Under the pieces are notes generated by a model, which worked only from the letters and a program-made list of their open reading frames with translations, searched no databases and was not told the DNA's origin. A stretch of DNA of 64,000 bases, from contig NZ_JACHHY010000014.1 in NCBI RefSeq assembly GCF_014202905.1, positions 1 to 64,000 on the forward strand, given 5' to 3'. The stretch is from Chitinivorax tropicus (GTDB lineage: Bacteria > Pseudomonadota > Gammaproteobacteria > Burkholderiales > SCOH01). Of the stretch, positions 51,410 through 60,085 are shown piece after piece. Within the stretch, counting starts at the first letter, position 1. Each line of letters begins with the position of its first letter. Made by a program: the position numbers and the translations under genes.

Positions 51410-53345
51410 CGGTTATGCAGCCTGGTCGGGCCAGACCATCCAGCCCAGCGCACTGGGTAGCCCCAGTGTTCCACTGTGGTACGAAACGGCAGCGGTAGGG
51501 CAGCGGCTGGCCTCGGTACTGGACCAGGCTGCATTGCAGGACGAACAGACGCAACAAACGCTGGCCTTCCTGCATGGACACTGGCAACAGGCCATGGCCT
51601 GGCACCCCACCGCTGGTGAGGTGGGCGGGACTGGCAGCTTGCTGGATCGACTGTGCCGACAGCTCAAGCTGAGCGCCGATGAACGGCTGTTGCTGATATT
51701 GGCGGGCATGGCGGAAGAACACGAGGGATTTGTCGCCAGTTTTGTGGGCCTGCACCCACGCGGCGAGCCGTTCCCGACCGTGGGCCTGTTTGCGCGGCTG
51801 GCATGTCAGGGCCTGGACCGCGGTGAAGCCTGGCGATTGCTGACGCAAAGCGCACTGCTGCGGCTGGGTCTGGTGCGCGTCGTGGGCGAGGGGGCGTGGC
51901 CGGAGCGCTCTCTGCGCCTGGCTGATGGGGTGTGGGCGGCATTGCAGGGGCTGATCAATTGGCCTGTGCCGCCGTTGCAGGTGCTGACCCGGCTGGATGA
52001 CGGCTGGCTGCGTCAAAGCGATGTGTGCTACCTGACAGATCGGCTGCAAAGTCGACAAGCCTTGATGGTGGCCTTGCAGGGCGAGCCGTTGGCGAGCCAC
52101 ATCCGCCTGGCGCAGTGGCTGGCCGGTCTGGGGCCGCGTGCGGTCTGCTTTGAAGTAGCGGGCCAGCCTGAGGGCGTGGTTGATCAACTGCTGCAGCTGT
52201 GCCTCATCCACGACCGGATTCCGGTGTGGGTCGGCAACCCGGGCCCAAGCCGCCTGTTGGGGCATTTTCCCTGGCCGATGTTATGTGCCGAGGCAGATCC
52301 AGCCTGGCTGGCCAGCCTGCCCATGCCAGTGTTGCCGGTGGCGGCACCACGCCCATCACGCGCCCTGCTGGCGGCGCTGTGGCAAGAGTCATTGCCCGAG
52401 CTGGCTGAACAAGCACCCGAGCTGGCCGCACGTTTTCCATTGGAGCCCCGGCGGCTGTGGCGGGTACAAGGTGACGCCCGTGCGCTGGCCGGTTTGACGC
52501 CGCTTGACGCCGGAACCGCCTACACCGCGCTGAAGACCCGGCTGGCACGCGGGGGCGATAGCCAGATGCGCCGCGTCACCCCGCGCGCAGGGTGGGATGA
52601 CCTGATCTTGCCCGAGCCCGCCACCCAGGCTCTGCACAATGCGGTGGCCCGCCTGCGGTTGCAGTCACAGGTGTTGGATGACTGGGGTTTCGATCGTGGG
52701 GATACCAGTCGGCGTGGCTTACGGCTGCTGTTCTGTGGCTTGCCCGGCACCGGCAAGACCCTGGCCGCCGAGGTGATGGCGCTGGCGTTGCACGCCGAAT
52801 TGTTGGTGATCGATCTGTCGCGCACTGTATCGAAATGGATCGGTGAAACTGAGAAAAACCTGGCGGCGATCTTCGACGAAGCCGAGGCCACCCGTGGCGT
52901 GCTGTTTTTCGATGAGGCCGATGCCCTGTTTGCCAAGCGCACCGATGTGCACGACGCCAATGACCGCTTTGCCAATATCGAAACCGCCTATCTGCTGACC
53001 CGGCTGGAGCGCTTCGACGGCATTGCCATCCTGGCTACCAATCTTCGGCAGCACATCGATAAAGCCTTCCTGCGGCGTTTCGAATTCGTCATCGATTTCC
53101 CAGAGCCAGGAGCGGACGAACGGGCGGCGATCTGGCGACGGCATGTGCCCGCCCAGGCCCCGCTGGCCGACGGGGTGGATTTCGAGCTGCTGGCACTGCG
53201 CTATCCGATGTCTGGCGCGATGATCCGTAACGCCTTGCTGGGTGCGGCTTATGAGGCTGCCGCCACCGATGGGCCGATCAGCCAGAGTGGGCTGGAGCGG
53301 GCCATTGCATTGGAATTCGAGAAAACCGGGCGTCTGTGCCCATGA
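51402..53345 (+). CDS. AAA+ ATPase of the contractile injection system (Afp15-like)
   Basis: This 647-residue protein has a ~430-residue N-terminal domain characteristic of Afp15/Pvc15 proteins and a C-terminal AAA+ module. It has Walker A GLPGTGKT (446-453), Walker B LFFDEADALF (Asp504, Glu505), pore-loop region SKWIGETEKN, sensor-1 ATNLRQHIDKAFLRRF, and arginine-finger context RRFEFVIDF. Afp15 is needed for particle assembly or cargo loading. Cargo proteins with DUF4157 are known to depend on this ATPase; its presence along with the 60086 gene fits that pattern. Confidence 0.95.
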   Translation: MRDGYAAWSGQTIQPSALGSPSVPLWYETAAVGQRLASVLDQAALQDEQTQQTLAFLHGHWQQAMAWHPTAGEVGGTGSLLDRLCRQLKLSADERLLLILAGMAEEHEGFVASFVGLHPRGEPFPTVGLFARLACQGLDRGEAWRLLTQSALLRLGLVRVVGEGAWPERSLRLADGVWAALQGLINWPVPPLQVLTRLDDGWLRQSDVCYLTDRLQSRQALMVALQGEPLASHIRLAQWLAGLGPRAVCFEVAGQPEGVVDQLLQLCLIHDRIPVWVGNPGPSRLLGHFPWPMLCAEADPAWLASLPMPVLPVAAPRPSRALLAALWQESLPELAEQAPELAARFPLEPRRLWRVQGDARALAGLTPLDAGTAYTALKTRLARGGDSQMRRVTPRAGWDDLILPEPATQALHNAVARLRLQSQVLDDWGFDRGDTSRRGLRLLFCGLPGTGKTLAAEVMALALHAELLVIDLSRTVSKWIGETEKNLAAIFDEAEATRGVLFFDEADALFAKRTDVHDANDRFANIETAYLLTRLERFDGIAILATNLRQHIDKAFLRRFEFVIDFPEPGADERAAIWRRHVPAQAPLADGVDFELLALRYPMSGAMIRNALLGAAYEAAATDGPISQSGLERAIALEFEKTGRLCP

Positions 53346-53433
53346 CTGCATCAACAGCACACAGGTCAACCGCGCCTGGACGACAGGATATGAACAGGTA
53401 GGTATTCATTCATTGCCAGATGGGGAGATCGCC

Positions 53434-54828
53434 ATGGCAGATCCGAAAACCCTTGTTGAATTCGCCACCCAATGGCGAGACGAGCAGAAAACGCAATCCA
53501 CCCAGGCTGCCAGTGCCGTCAGTGCGGCCCAGTCCCAGGTGACCGCCGCCCAGGCCAGCCTGAGCATGGCTCGGGGCGAGCTGTCGGCTTCGACCGACCA
53601 ACTGGTGGCGATCCGCACTCAGCTAGGCAAGATCCCGATGCCAGCCGATGGTGAGCCATTGCTGGTTGCGCTACGGGAAGCAATCGCCACCCAGCGTGCC
53701 AAAGCGGCGGCGGTTACCTCAGCGGAATTGGCGGCTGGCTTGGCGCAAGCCACACTGACCAGCGCCCAGCTCCGGCTGGAGCGGCTGACCAAGGCGCTGG
53801 CATCGGCTGAATCGGAGCTGGCGGCAGCCACTGCCGCCAAGAACAAGCGGCAGGCCGCATTGGATGCGCTGGCTGCGTCACCGGTGGCCGATGTCAAACA
53901 GGCCGCCACCGATGCCCTGGCCAGTGCCGATTACACCGCAGCCAAACAGCGGATCAAGGATTCGCTGCCTGCCACCTTGCTGGCGCGTGTCACCGAGCGG
54001 GCTGGGCTGGCGACTGGTTTGGCGGATCGACAGGCCGCGCTGGCTGACGCGGTGCTGGCCTTGGCCGACACCGAAAGCGAAGTGACCACCCTGGCTGGCG
54101 ACAAGTTGACCCGCCTGACACGTGCACTGGATCAGGCCGAGCGCAATTTGATGCTGTACACCAGCCGTGCGACTGCTGATCTGGCCTCTGCCGTGGCCAA
54201 TCTGAGCTATCTGGCCAATACCGGGAACAATGTGCTGACACCACAGCAGAAAGCCCACCTGAACGATGCTGCTTTGAGTGCCGATCGCAACAGTGCCGCT
54301 CAGGCGGAATCTGAACGGGATGTGGCTGCGGTGGCTTTGGCGGATGCCCTCAAGGTGCTGCAAGGCGAGCGAGCCAAGGTGCTGGCCGCTGACCCGGCAG
54401 CCGATCTGACGGCGCTGGAGGCAGATGGCACCAGTGATCTGGGCAAGGCCAAGACCGCATGGCAGGTGGCCAAAGATACCCTGGACAAAGCCGGCACCGG
54501 TAAAGAGGTGCTCTACACCAGCGCCATGCGCGCCACCATGACGGAATGGCAAGCCAGTGTGCCGGATGCATTGTGGGCTGATCTCAGCCGCTGGTTGGAT
54601 GCCGATGCGGCGCTGGCCCGGCTCAAAGGTGCGACCACCGCATTGACGAGTGCGGTCAAGAACACGGAGAAGGAGCTGGTGCTGGCTTTGATCGACGATG
54701 CCAAGCGACGGCGGCGTCAAGCCTGGCTGGTCGATGCCTTGGCGGCTCGGCAGGGGGCGGTGGCCGAGGGCACCAAACGACAAAGCGAGCTGCGCGGGCA
54801 TGCCCTGCGCGGCATCTTGACTGTGTGA
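53434..54828 (+). CDS. Long Ala-rich coiled-coil protein of the eCIS operon
   Basis: The start is ATG 53434 after GGGGAG. The 464-residue protein is almost entirely helical, with heptad-like Ala/Leu/Gln patterns (ASAVSAAQSQVTAAQASLSM, LAQATLTSAQLRLERLTKAL, ADTESEVTTLAGDKLTRLTRAL). It has no signal peptide and just one short Trp-rich break (PDALWADLSRWLDADAAL). No catalytic motif and no known family recognised. It may be a long rod, the fibre shaft or a second length determinant, or a tape-like molecule; position between the ATPase and the large C-terminal genes favours a structural role. Confidence 0.6.
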   Translation: MADPKTLVEFATQWRDEQKTQSTQAASAVSAAQSQVTAAQASLSMARGELSASTDQLVAIRTQLGKIPMPADGEPLLVALREAIATQRAKAAAVTSAELAAGLAQATLTSAQLRLERLTKALASAESELAAATAAKNKRQAALDALAASPVADVKQAATDALASADYTAAKQRIKDSLPATLLARVTERAGLATGLADRQAALADAVLALADTESEVTTLAGDKLTRLTRALDQAERNLMLYTSRATADLASAVANLSYLANTGNNVLTPQQKAHLNDAALSADRNSAAQAESERDVAAVALADALKVLQGERAKVLAADPAADLTALEADGTSDLGKAKTAWQVAKDTLDKAGTGKEVLYTSAMRATMTEWQASVPDALWADLSRWLDADAALARLKGATTALTSAVKNTEKELVLALIDDAKRRRRQAWLVDALAARQGAVAEGTKRQSELRGHALRGILTV

Positions 54829-54903
54829 CGACGGTGGGTGGGCCGTCACACCACGGCCTGAACCTGGCAATACAGAATCCAGAAGACACCATAGGAGGCC
54901 CCA

Positions 54904-56235
54904 ATGGCCGACGATCAAGCACTGCAATGGGTGAGTCACGACGAGGACGAGCAGTGGCTGCCCAATCGCCCCTATCTCGCCGTCAACTACCACTATGGGA
55001 TGTTGCTCGGCGTCGATGACTTTGTGACCGATCAAGCCTACCACCGTGGCAAGTCGCGGCTGCACAATGCCTGGCTGCATGGCTGGGGTACGGTGTGGGG
55101 GCTGGCGGTGTCCGCCGACCTGCCCAGTGACGAGATCCGTGTCGAGGCTGGGCTGGCACTGGACGGCTTTGGGCGGGAGCTGCATGTCGATACCCGGCAA
55201 TGCCTGAACCTGCCAGCGTGGTTCAGTGCACATCGCGAAGACCCTGGCCTGATCGTCTCCGAGCAGGTGGATGGCTTCCACCTGGATCTGCATGTGGTGA
55301 TCCGCCACCGGGCGTGCCTGATGCGGCCCATCCCAGCCTTGCTGGATACTTGTGTCGGCGCACAAGGCGACACGGCCTATTCACGGGTGTTCGAGACCAG
55401 CGAGCTGGTCGTGAAACCGGGCAAGGCGCCAGCCAGCAAGCCACGTCATCACCTGCTGCGGCTGTTGCTGGGGTTGGATGCACCCATTGAGGAGAACGGT
55501 GCCGTGATCCCGGCGGATCAAGCGGTGCTGGATGCCCGTGCCGCACTGGCCAATGCACCGGCGGATGAGCGACTGACACTGCTGAAACGCACCGTACATG
55601 ATGTCGCCGTGGCGGCTGCACTGGCTGATCAGGCGGGTACAGACCCAAGCGCCGACGATCTGGAAGCGACCTTGTTCCCTGCCCACGCGGTGCTGGACGT
55701 GCCGCTGGCCAACCTGGATGGCGTCATCCTGGCACCCGCAGGCAGCAGCACCAAGCTGAAAGCGGTCACGGTCGATAACCGAGTCCGCGAGGTGGTGCTT
55801 GCCACCACCACCTTGCAAGGGCTGCTACCTGCCTTGCTCGGCAGCCCTGGCGGCAGCCAGCCCACTGGGCCACGAGTGGTGCCAGCCAGTGTCAACCGGG
55901 CGGGCGCAGTGGTGACCTTGCAACTCGATAGCCCGCTGGATAAAGACACTGTCTCCAATGCTGGCGTGCAGGCCGCGCAGCTGGTGGGCGGTACCGGGTG
56001 GCAGGTGATGGCTGTCAATCAGGTCGAGCTGTCGGCTGATCAACGGACACTGACGATCACCCTCGCCAGCGACCCCGGGACGCAGTTGATGCGGCTGGTG
56101 CTGATCGGCACCGGCAGCCAGCCCATTCTGGGCCAGAACGGCCTGCCGCTGTTTGGCGCACAGACTGCCCAGCCGACCGATGCCGGTGACGTGGTGAGCG
56201 GTCGTGATTTTGTCTGGATGAACAAGGGGAACTGA
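54904..56235 (+). CDS. eCIS-associated surface protein A, shared N-terminal module plus Ig-like domain
   Basis: This 443-residue protein has an N-terminal module at about 26-97: NYHYGMLLGVDDFVTDQAY, then HNAWLHGWGTVWGLAV and EAGLALDGFGRELHV. The same pattern opens the next protein (27-96). A middle region of ~200 residues is mixed, and a C-terminal beta domain (about 318-420) with SVNRAGAVVTLQLDSPLDKDTVSNAG and LTITLASDPG resembles bacterial Ig-like/SbsA adhesion domains. No signal peptide. It is plausibly a particle decoration or fibre-type receptor-binding protein. The ribosome-binding site is TAGGAGG at 54891. Confidence 0.6.
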   Translation: MADDQALQWVSHDEDEQWLPNRPYLAVNYHYGMLLGVDDFVTDQAYHRGKSRLHNAWLHGWGTVWGLAVSADLPSDEIRVEAGLALDGFGRELHVDTRQCLNLPAWFSAHREDPGLIVSEQVDGFHLDLHVVIRHRACLMRPIPALLDTCVGAQGDTAYSRVFETSELVVKPGKAPASKPRHHLLRLLLGLDAPIEENGAVIPADQAVLDARAALANAPADERLTLLKRTVHDVAVAAALADQAGTDPSADDLEATLFPAHAVLDVPLANLDGVILAPAGSSTKLKAVTVDNRVREVVLATTTLQGLLPALLGSPGGSQPTGPRVVPASVNRAGAVVTLQLDSPLDKDTVSNAGVQAAQLVGGTGWQVMAVNQVELSADQRTLTITLASDPGTQLMRLVLIGTGSQPILGQNGLPLFGAQTAQPTDAGDVVSGRDFVWMNKGN

Positions 56236-56238
56236 GCC

Positions 56239-59200
56239 ATGCCCACTACTCAAGACACACTGGTGCTGTTGAATGCCAGCAACGGCATCACCCTGATTCC
56301 GGGCGATACCCCTCTCACCCGGCTCAATTATTTCGATGGTAAATTTCTGAAGGCAGAGGATCTCCAGGCCGAGCAGACCTACCTGCGGCAATTGGTGCAG
56401 CTGTCCAATCAAGCGGGCGGGGCTGGGGTGGTCAATGGGTTTGACCTGCAGGCCACGGCGGGCCAACGTCTGACATTGAGCCCTGGCTTGGCCATCGACC
56501 CGGATGGCCGGGTGCTGTTGCTGCCAGATGCCGTGACGTTCGAGATCGCGACCTTGATCGAGCGCTCGCGCCCAACAGTGAATGCCGACACCGCAGCGGC
56601 GCCAAACGATACCGCAGGGTTTGTCGAATGCGAGCTGAACAAGGTCCATGGCACCGCCACGCCCGTGCCCGGCGTTGGTTTGTACCTGATCGGCATTGTG
56701 CATGCCGAGGCGCTGTGTGGACACGAAGACATGGTGGCCGGGCTGTGTGCCAATGCCTGCGCCACGCAGACCCAGCGCCCATGGCGACGAGAGGGTGTCG
56801 TGCTGCAGGCGCTGCCTTTGCAGCTGCGCACGCCGCTATCCACCTCGACAGCAGTGTTGTTCGAGCAATGGCACCTGCGCTCACGGGTGGCATCCAGTTA
56901 TTTTGCCGATGAAGCCCTATCGGTGGCACAGCTGATTTCACGGGCGGGCCTGCAATCGTCGGTCTGGTGCCGTGGCGCGTTGGCTGCTGTCGGCAGCTTT
57001 GTGCCCTTGGGCGTGCTGGCGATGGGCAGCCAACAGATCTTGTTCCTGGATCAATGGATCGCCCGCCGCGAGCGCATCGATGGCGACCCGCGCCGCTATT
57101 GGCAATGGCGCATGATGATGCGGCCTTGGGATGCCTTCCTGGCACAGATCCTGCAGTTCCAATGTCAATTGCGTGATGTCTGGCAGGTTGAAGCCGAAGC
57201 CGATGGCGATGACCCATGCCAGCAACTACGCAAATTGGTGGTGGATGCCAGCAGCGTGGTCAACCAGCTTGAACGCTACTACCGCGCCACCAGCGAGCAC
57301 CTGGCCAAATTGGATCTGGGTGCGGATCGGGCTGAATCCTACCTGCTGAGTGGTGGGACCAGTGAGCTGGGCCATTTGGTCAACCGGCTGCAAAGCGCCA
57401 AGGACATGATCAAGCTGATGCCGACCGATCGATTGCTGATCCGGCGCGGCATAGTCGAGCTGCCCAGCGCTGGGTATCTGCCGGTGGTGCCATCGGCCAA
57501 TTTCACGGTCAATCAACAAATCCGGCAGATGATGGGTGAAGGTGTCGATCTGCGGTTCTGCATCGTCCGCCCCGATTATGTGGCAGAGGCATTGCAGGAG
57601 GCCCAGCACATGGAGCGGATCTCGCTGACGCGTGGTCTGGACAACCCTCAACAGAAAGAGGAAGTCGATATCCTGGTGCCTGATGGCGAGATTCTGGGCG
57701 TCAATGCCAAACTCGGGCAGGGGTGGGCGGGCCGTCTGGCATTCCTGTTCTCTGATCCATCTTCACAGGCTCATGTGACCTCAGATCACAATACTTTCGA
57801 GCGTGGGGTGTTGGCTGGCGCGGCGCGTAGCGAAAAGCAACCCGACGGCAGCTTGCGTTTCTGTTTCGGGGCCATGGCTGAAACCGACAGCCTCGACTCA
57901 TTTTCGAAGGATCTGCGTGAGTGGGCTGCTGCGCGTAAGAATTCGCTGGCCGAGACCACTTGGCATGCGGCAGACATCCTGCGCACCCGCCAAGAAGGGG
58001 TGTCCGCACACGCAGCGGCAGAAGCCACCGCTCGCACCGACGCAATGGCCATGCGTTATGCCCGCCTGAAAAGTGAGGCAGAGGCTTACCGTGCCAAGCG
58101 ACTGGCCTATGTCGCCAAGTCGGGCGACACCAAAGGGTTGAGTCATTTTGCTGGCTTGACAGAAGATGATGTTGATCACGTAGCACTGTGGATCGGTACC
58201 CGGATCGGCACCAACCCGCTGGCATCCAGCGAAGGGGCGAGCATCCCTTGTCTGTTGGATTTGACCATACTGGTGCCACGTAGTGCCAACAGTACCTTCG
58301 TTGATTTGGCGGGTAGTGGTCGGTTACGGATCGACCACATCCAAACTGTCGCGACAGGGACAGTGATCCAGGCCAATTTCACGGGCAGTGTCGTTTTGCA
58401 AGGGTTGTTCGGCGGGCAGAGTGGTACACGTAAAGTGGTGCCGATCAATGCGCCGGTAGTGATCGGGGCACGGGATGCCGAGACCGATAGCTTGGTCGTC
58501 AATATTGATCTGCGTAATTCGGCTGGCAATGGCGAGAGCCTGCTGGACATTGATACATTGCAGCTGTTTGTGGCGCTACGTCCCAATCCACTACAGGCCC
58601 GAGCATTGATGGTATTGACGGGTGGCCAAAAGAACAAGAAAGGATCGATCCGCTTCAACCTGAGCCTGGATGCGAATGGTGAGGTGCTGAAAACCGGCAA
58701 TCCGCTACGTGCGGCTTCCGAGGCCGCTATCCAAGTGCTGGCTACCCGGGAGAACACACCCAATTTTGCTGCCGATGCACTGGCAGACCTGTTTGGCACA
58801 CGTCCCGCCGGTAGTGATGTGCTGACCATCCTGGCACGTAAGGATTGGGTCTTGTTCCACCGTCGGCGCACCCGGCAATGTGGGTTGGATCGCGCACCCA
58901 CACCGGTGGATCAACGGCGTTACCAACTCTTCCACCTTAAGATCGATACGGAAGCCAATCTGCAAGCTGCGCGCGCAGCGGTGCTGACTGCCGATGCCGC
59001 AGCCATCACCAGCTTGGGCTTTGCACAGATCAGCATCGTAACCTTCGACGGTGGGCGTTCCACCATCGCCACTCCCGCAGCCGATCTCTTGCGCGATTGG
59101 CAGCAAGCCAATCCGGGCCCTGCGTTACGATTTGGCGCAATCGGCTCGCAAGGTGCGGCGTTGTCAGAAGGTGAAGCCTTGGCCCGGGCACGGTTGGTGG

Positions 59201-60081
59201 CGCTGGAGCTGCAATTGGCCGGTACTCAGAAAACGGCTGTTGACAATGTGTTGCTGCCCATCCTGCCACCATTGGGGCTGTCAGGGCTGGACGGCGGGGT
59301 GTTCCTGGTGACGCTGGCTGCGTCGGTGATCTGCCATGAAGTCTATCGTCTCCCATCTGTTGAGGTCTTGCAACGCTTCAATGAAACCGTGAAAACGGCA
59401 GGGCTGGCCAAGGCGCTCAGTCAAATCCCGCTCAGCTCGATTGCACATGCTGAATTCCAGCCGGATGGCAAATCGCTGACTCCAACAGCAGAAGTGGCGC
59501 TTAAAAAGGCTTGGGGCGGTAGCCCGGCGGTGTTCGATGCGCAGGTCTTTACTGTCGGTGAGGATGCGGAAGTCAAGGTGCAAGCAGGTAATATCAGTCG
59601 TCTGCTGGGTGGCAATCCATCAGATGTGCGGGCCAATCTGAGTGGTGATGTTGCCTCTTTGACGTCCTGCCGGGCATTGACCATTCTCACGCCTCGTTCC
59701 GAGGTGCGGCCTGGTTTGATGGTGCTCGCTCCATGGGACGATCGCTTCGATCTCAACGTCAATACCCCGTTCTGGCAGCATGAGTGGCGGGGTGCGCAGC
59801 CAGTGGATATGTTGCGGCTGGAGGAGAGCATCCGTGAGGCTGTGCCCAACGATGTACTCTCACTGGCAGTTGCAGCGGTGGGTGGCAGCCCAGCCGCATT
59901 GGCAGATCACGTGCTGGATACGGTCAAGGCAGCATTGGCCCGGCTGGGCTTTGCACGGCAGGTGCAATTCATGCGTACCTACTCATTGCAAACAAAAGAG
60001 GTCGATAGGCTGAAGGATCTGGGTCGTGATCCGGCCCAATATCAGTCCATCATCTTCTTCACCGCCAACCCATTGAATTGA
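56239..60081 (+). CDS. eCIS-associated large surface protein B, shared N-terminal module
   Basis: This 1280-residue protein begins 3 bp after protein A. Residues 27-96 carry the shared module (LTRLNYFDGKFLKAEDLQAEQTY ... VVNGFDLQA ... SPGLAIDPDGRVLLLP). It continues with several regions: a helical stretch with Trp/Cys residues at about 150-330, a Ser/Ala-rich coil at 540-640, and beta-rich parts at 670-800. The C-terminal third contains an OmpA-like-looking LRFGAIGSQGAALSEGEALARARLVALELQLAGTQ and EFQPDGKSLTPTAEVALKKA. No signal peptide and no recognised enzyme motif. A large peripheral fibre, receptor-binding or baseplate-skirt protein is inferred; a toxin cannot be excluded. Confidence 0.6.
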   Translation: MPTTQDTLVLLNASNGITLIPGDTPLTRLNYFDGKFLKAEDLQAEQTYLRQLVQLSNQAGGAGVVNGFDLQATAGQRLTLSPGLAIDPDGRVLLLPDAVTFEIATLIERSRPTVNADTAAAPNDTAGFVECELNKVHGTATPVPGVGLYLIGIVHAEALCGHEDMVAGLCANACATQTQRPWRREGVVLQALPLQLRTPLSTSTAVLFEQWHLRSRVASSYFADEALSVAQLISRAGLQSSVWCRGALAAVGSFVPLGVLAMGSQQILFLDQWIARRERIDGDPRRYWQWRMMMRPWDAFLAQILQFQCQLRDVWQVEAEADGDDPCQQLRKLVVDASSVVNQLERYYRATSEHLAKLDLGADRAESYLLSGGTSELGHLVNRLQSAKDMIKLMPTDRLLIRRGIVELPSAGYLPVVPSANFTVNQQIRQMMGEGVDLRFCIVRPDYVAEALQEAQHMERISLTRGLDNPQQKEEVDILVPDGEILGVNAKLGQGWAGRLAFLFSDPSSQAHVTSDHNTFERGVLAGAARSEKQPDGSLRFCFGAMAETDSLDSFSKDLREWAAARKNSLAETTWHAADILRTRQEGVSAHAAAEATARTDAMAMRYARLKSEAEAYRAKRLAYVAKSGDTKGLSHFAGLTEDDVDHVALWIGTRIGTNPLASSEGASIPCLLDLTILVPRSANSTFVDLAGSGRLRIDHIQTVATGTVIQANFTGSVVLQGLFGGQSGTRKVVPINAPVVIGARDAETDSLVVNIDLRNSAGNGESLLDIDTLQLFVALRPNPLQARALMVLTGGQKNKKGSIRFNLSLDANGEVLKTGNPLRAASEAAIQVLATRENTPNFAADALADLFGTRPAGSDVLTILARKDWVLFHRRRTRQCGLDRAPTPVDQRRYQLFHLKIDTEANLQAARAAVLTADAAAITSLGFAQISIVTFDGGRSTIATPAADLLRDWQQANPGPALRFGAIGSQGAALSEGEALARARLVALELQLAGTQKTAVDNVLLPILPPLGLSGLDGGVFLVTLAASVICHEVYRLPSVEVLQRFNETVKTAGLAKALSQIPLSSIAHAEFQPDGKSLTPTAEVALKKAWGGSPAVFDAQVFTVGEDAEVKVQAGNISRLLGGNPSDVRANLSGDVASLTSCRALTILTPRSEVRPGLMVLAPWDDRFDLNVNTPFWQHEWRGAQPVDMLRLEESIREAVPNDVLSLAVAAVGGSPAALADHVLDTVKAALARLGFARQVQFMRTYSLQTKEVDRLKDLGRDPAQYQSIIFFTANPLN

Positions 60082-60085
60082 CGTG

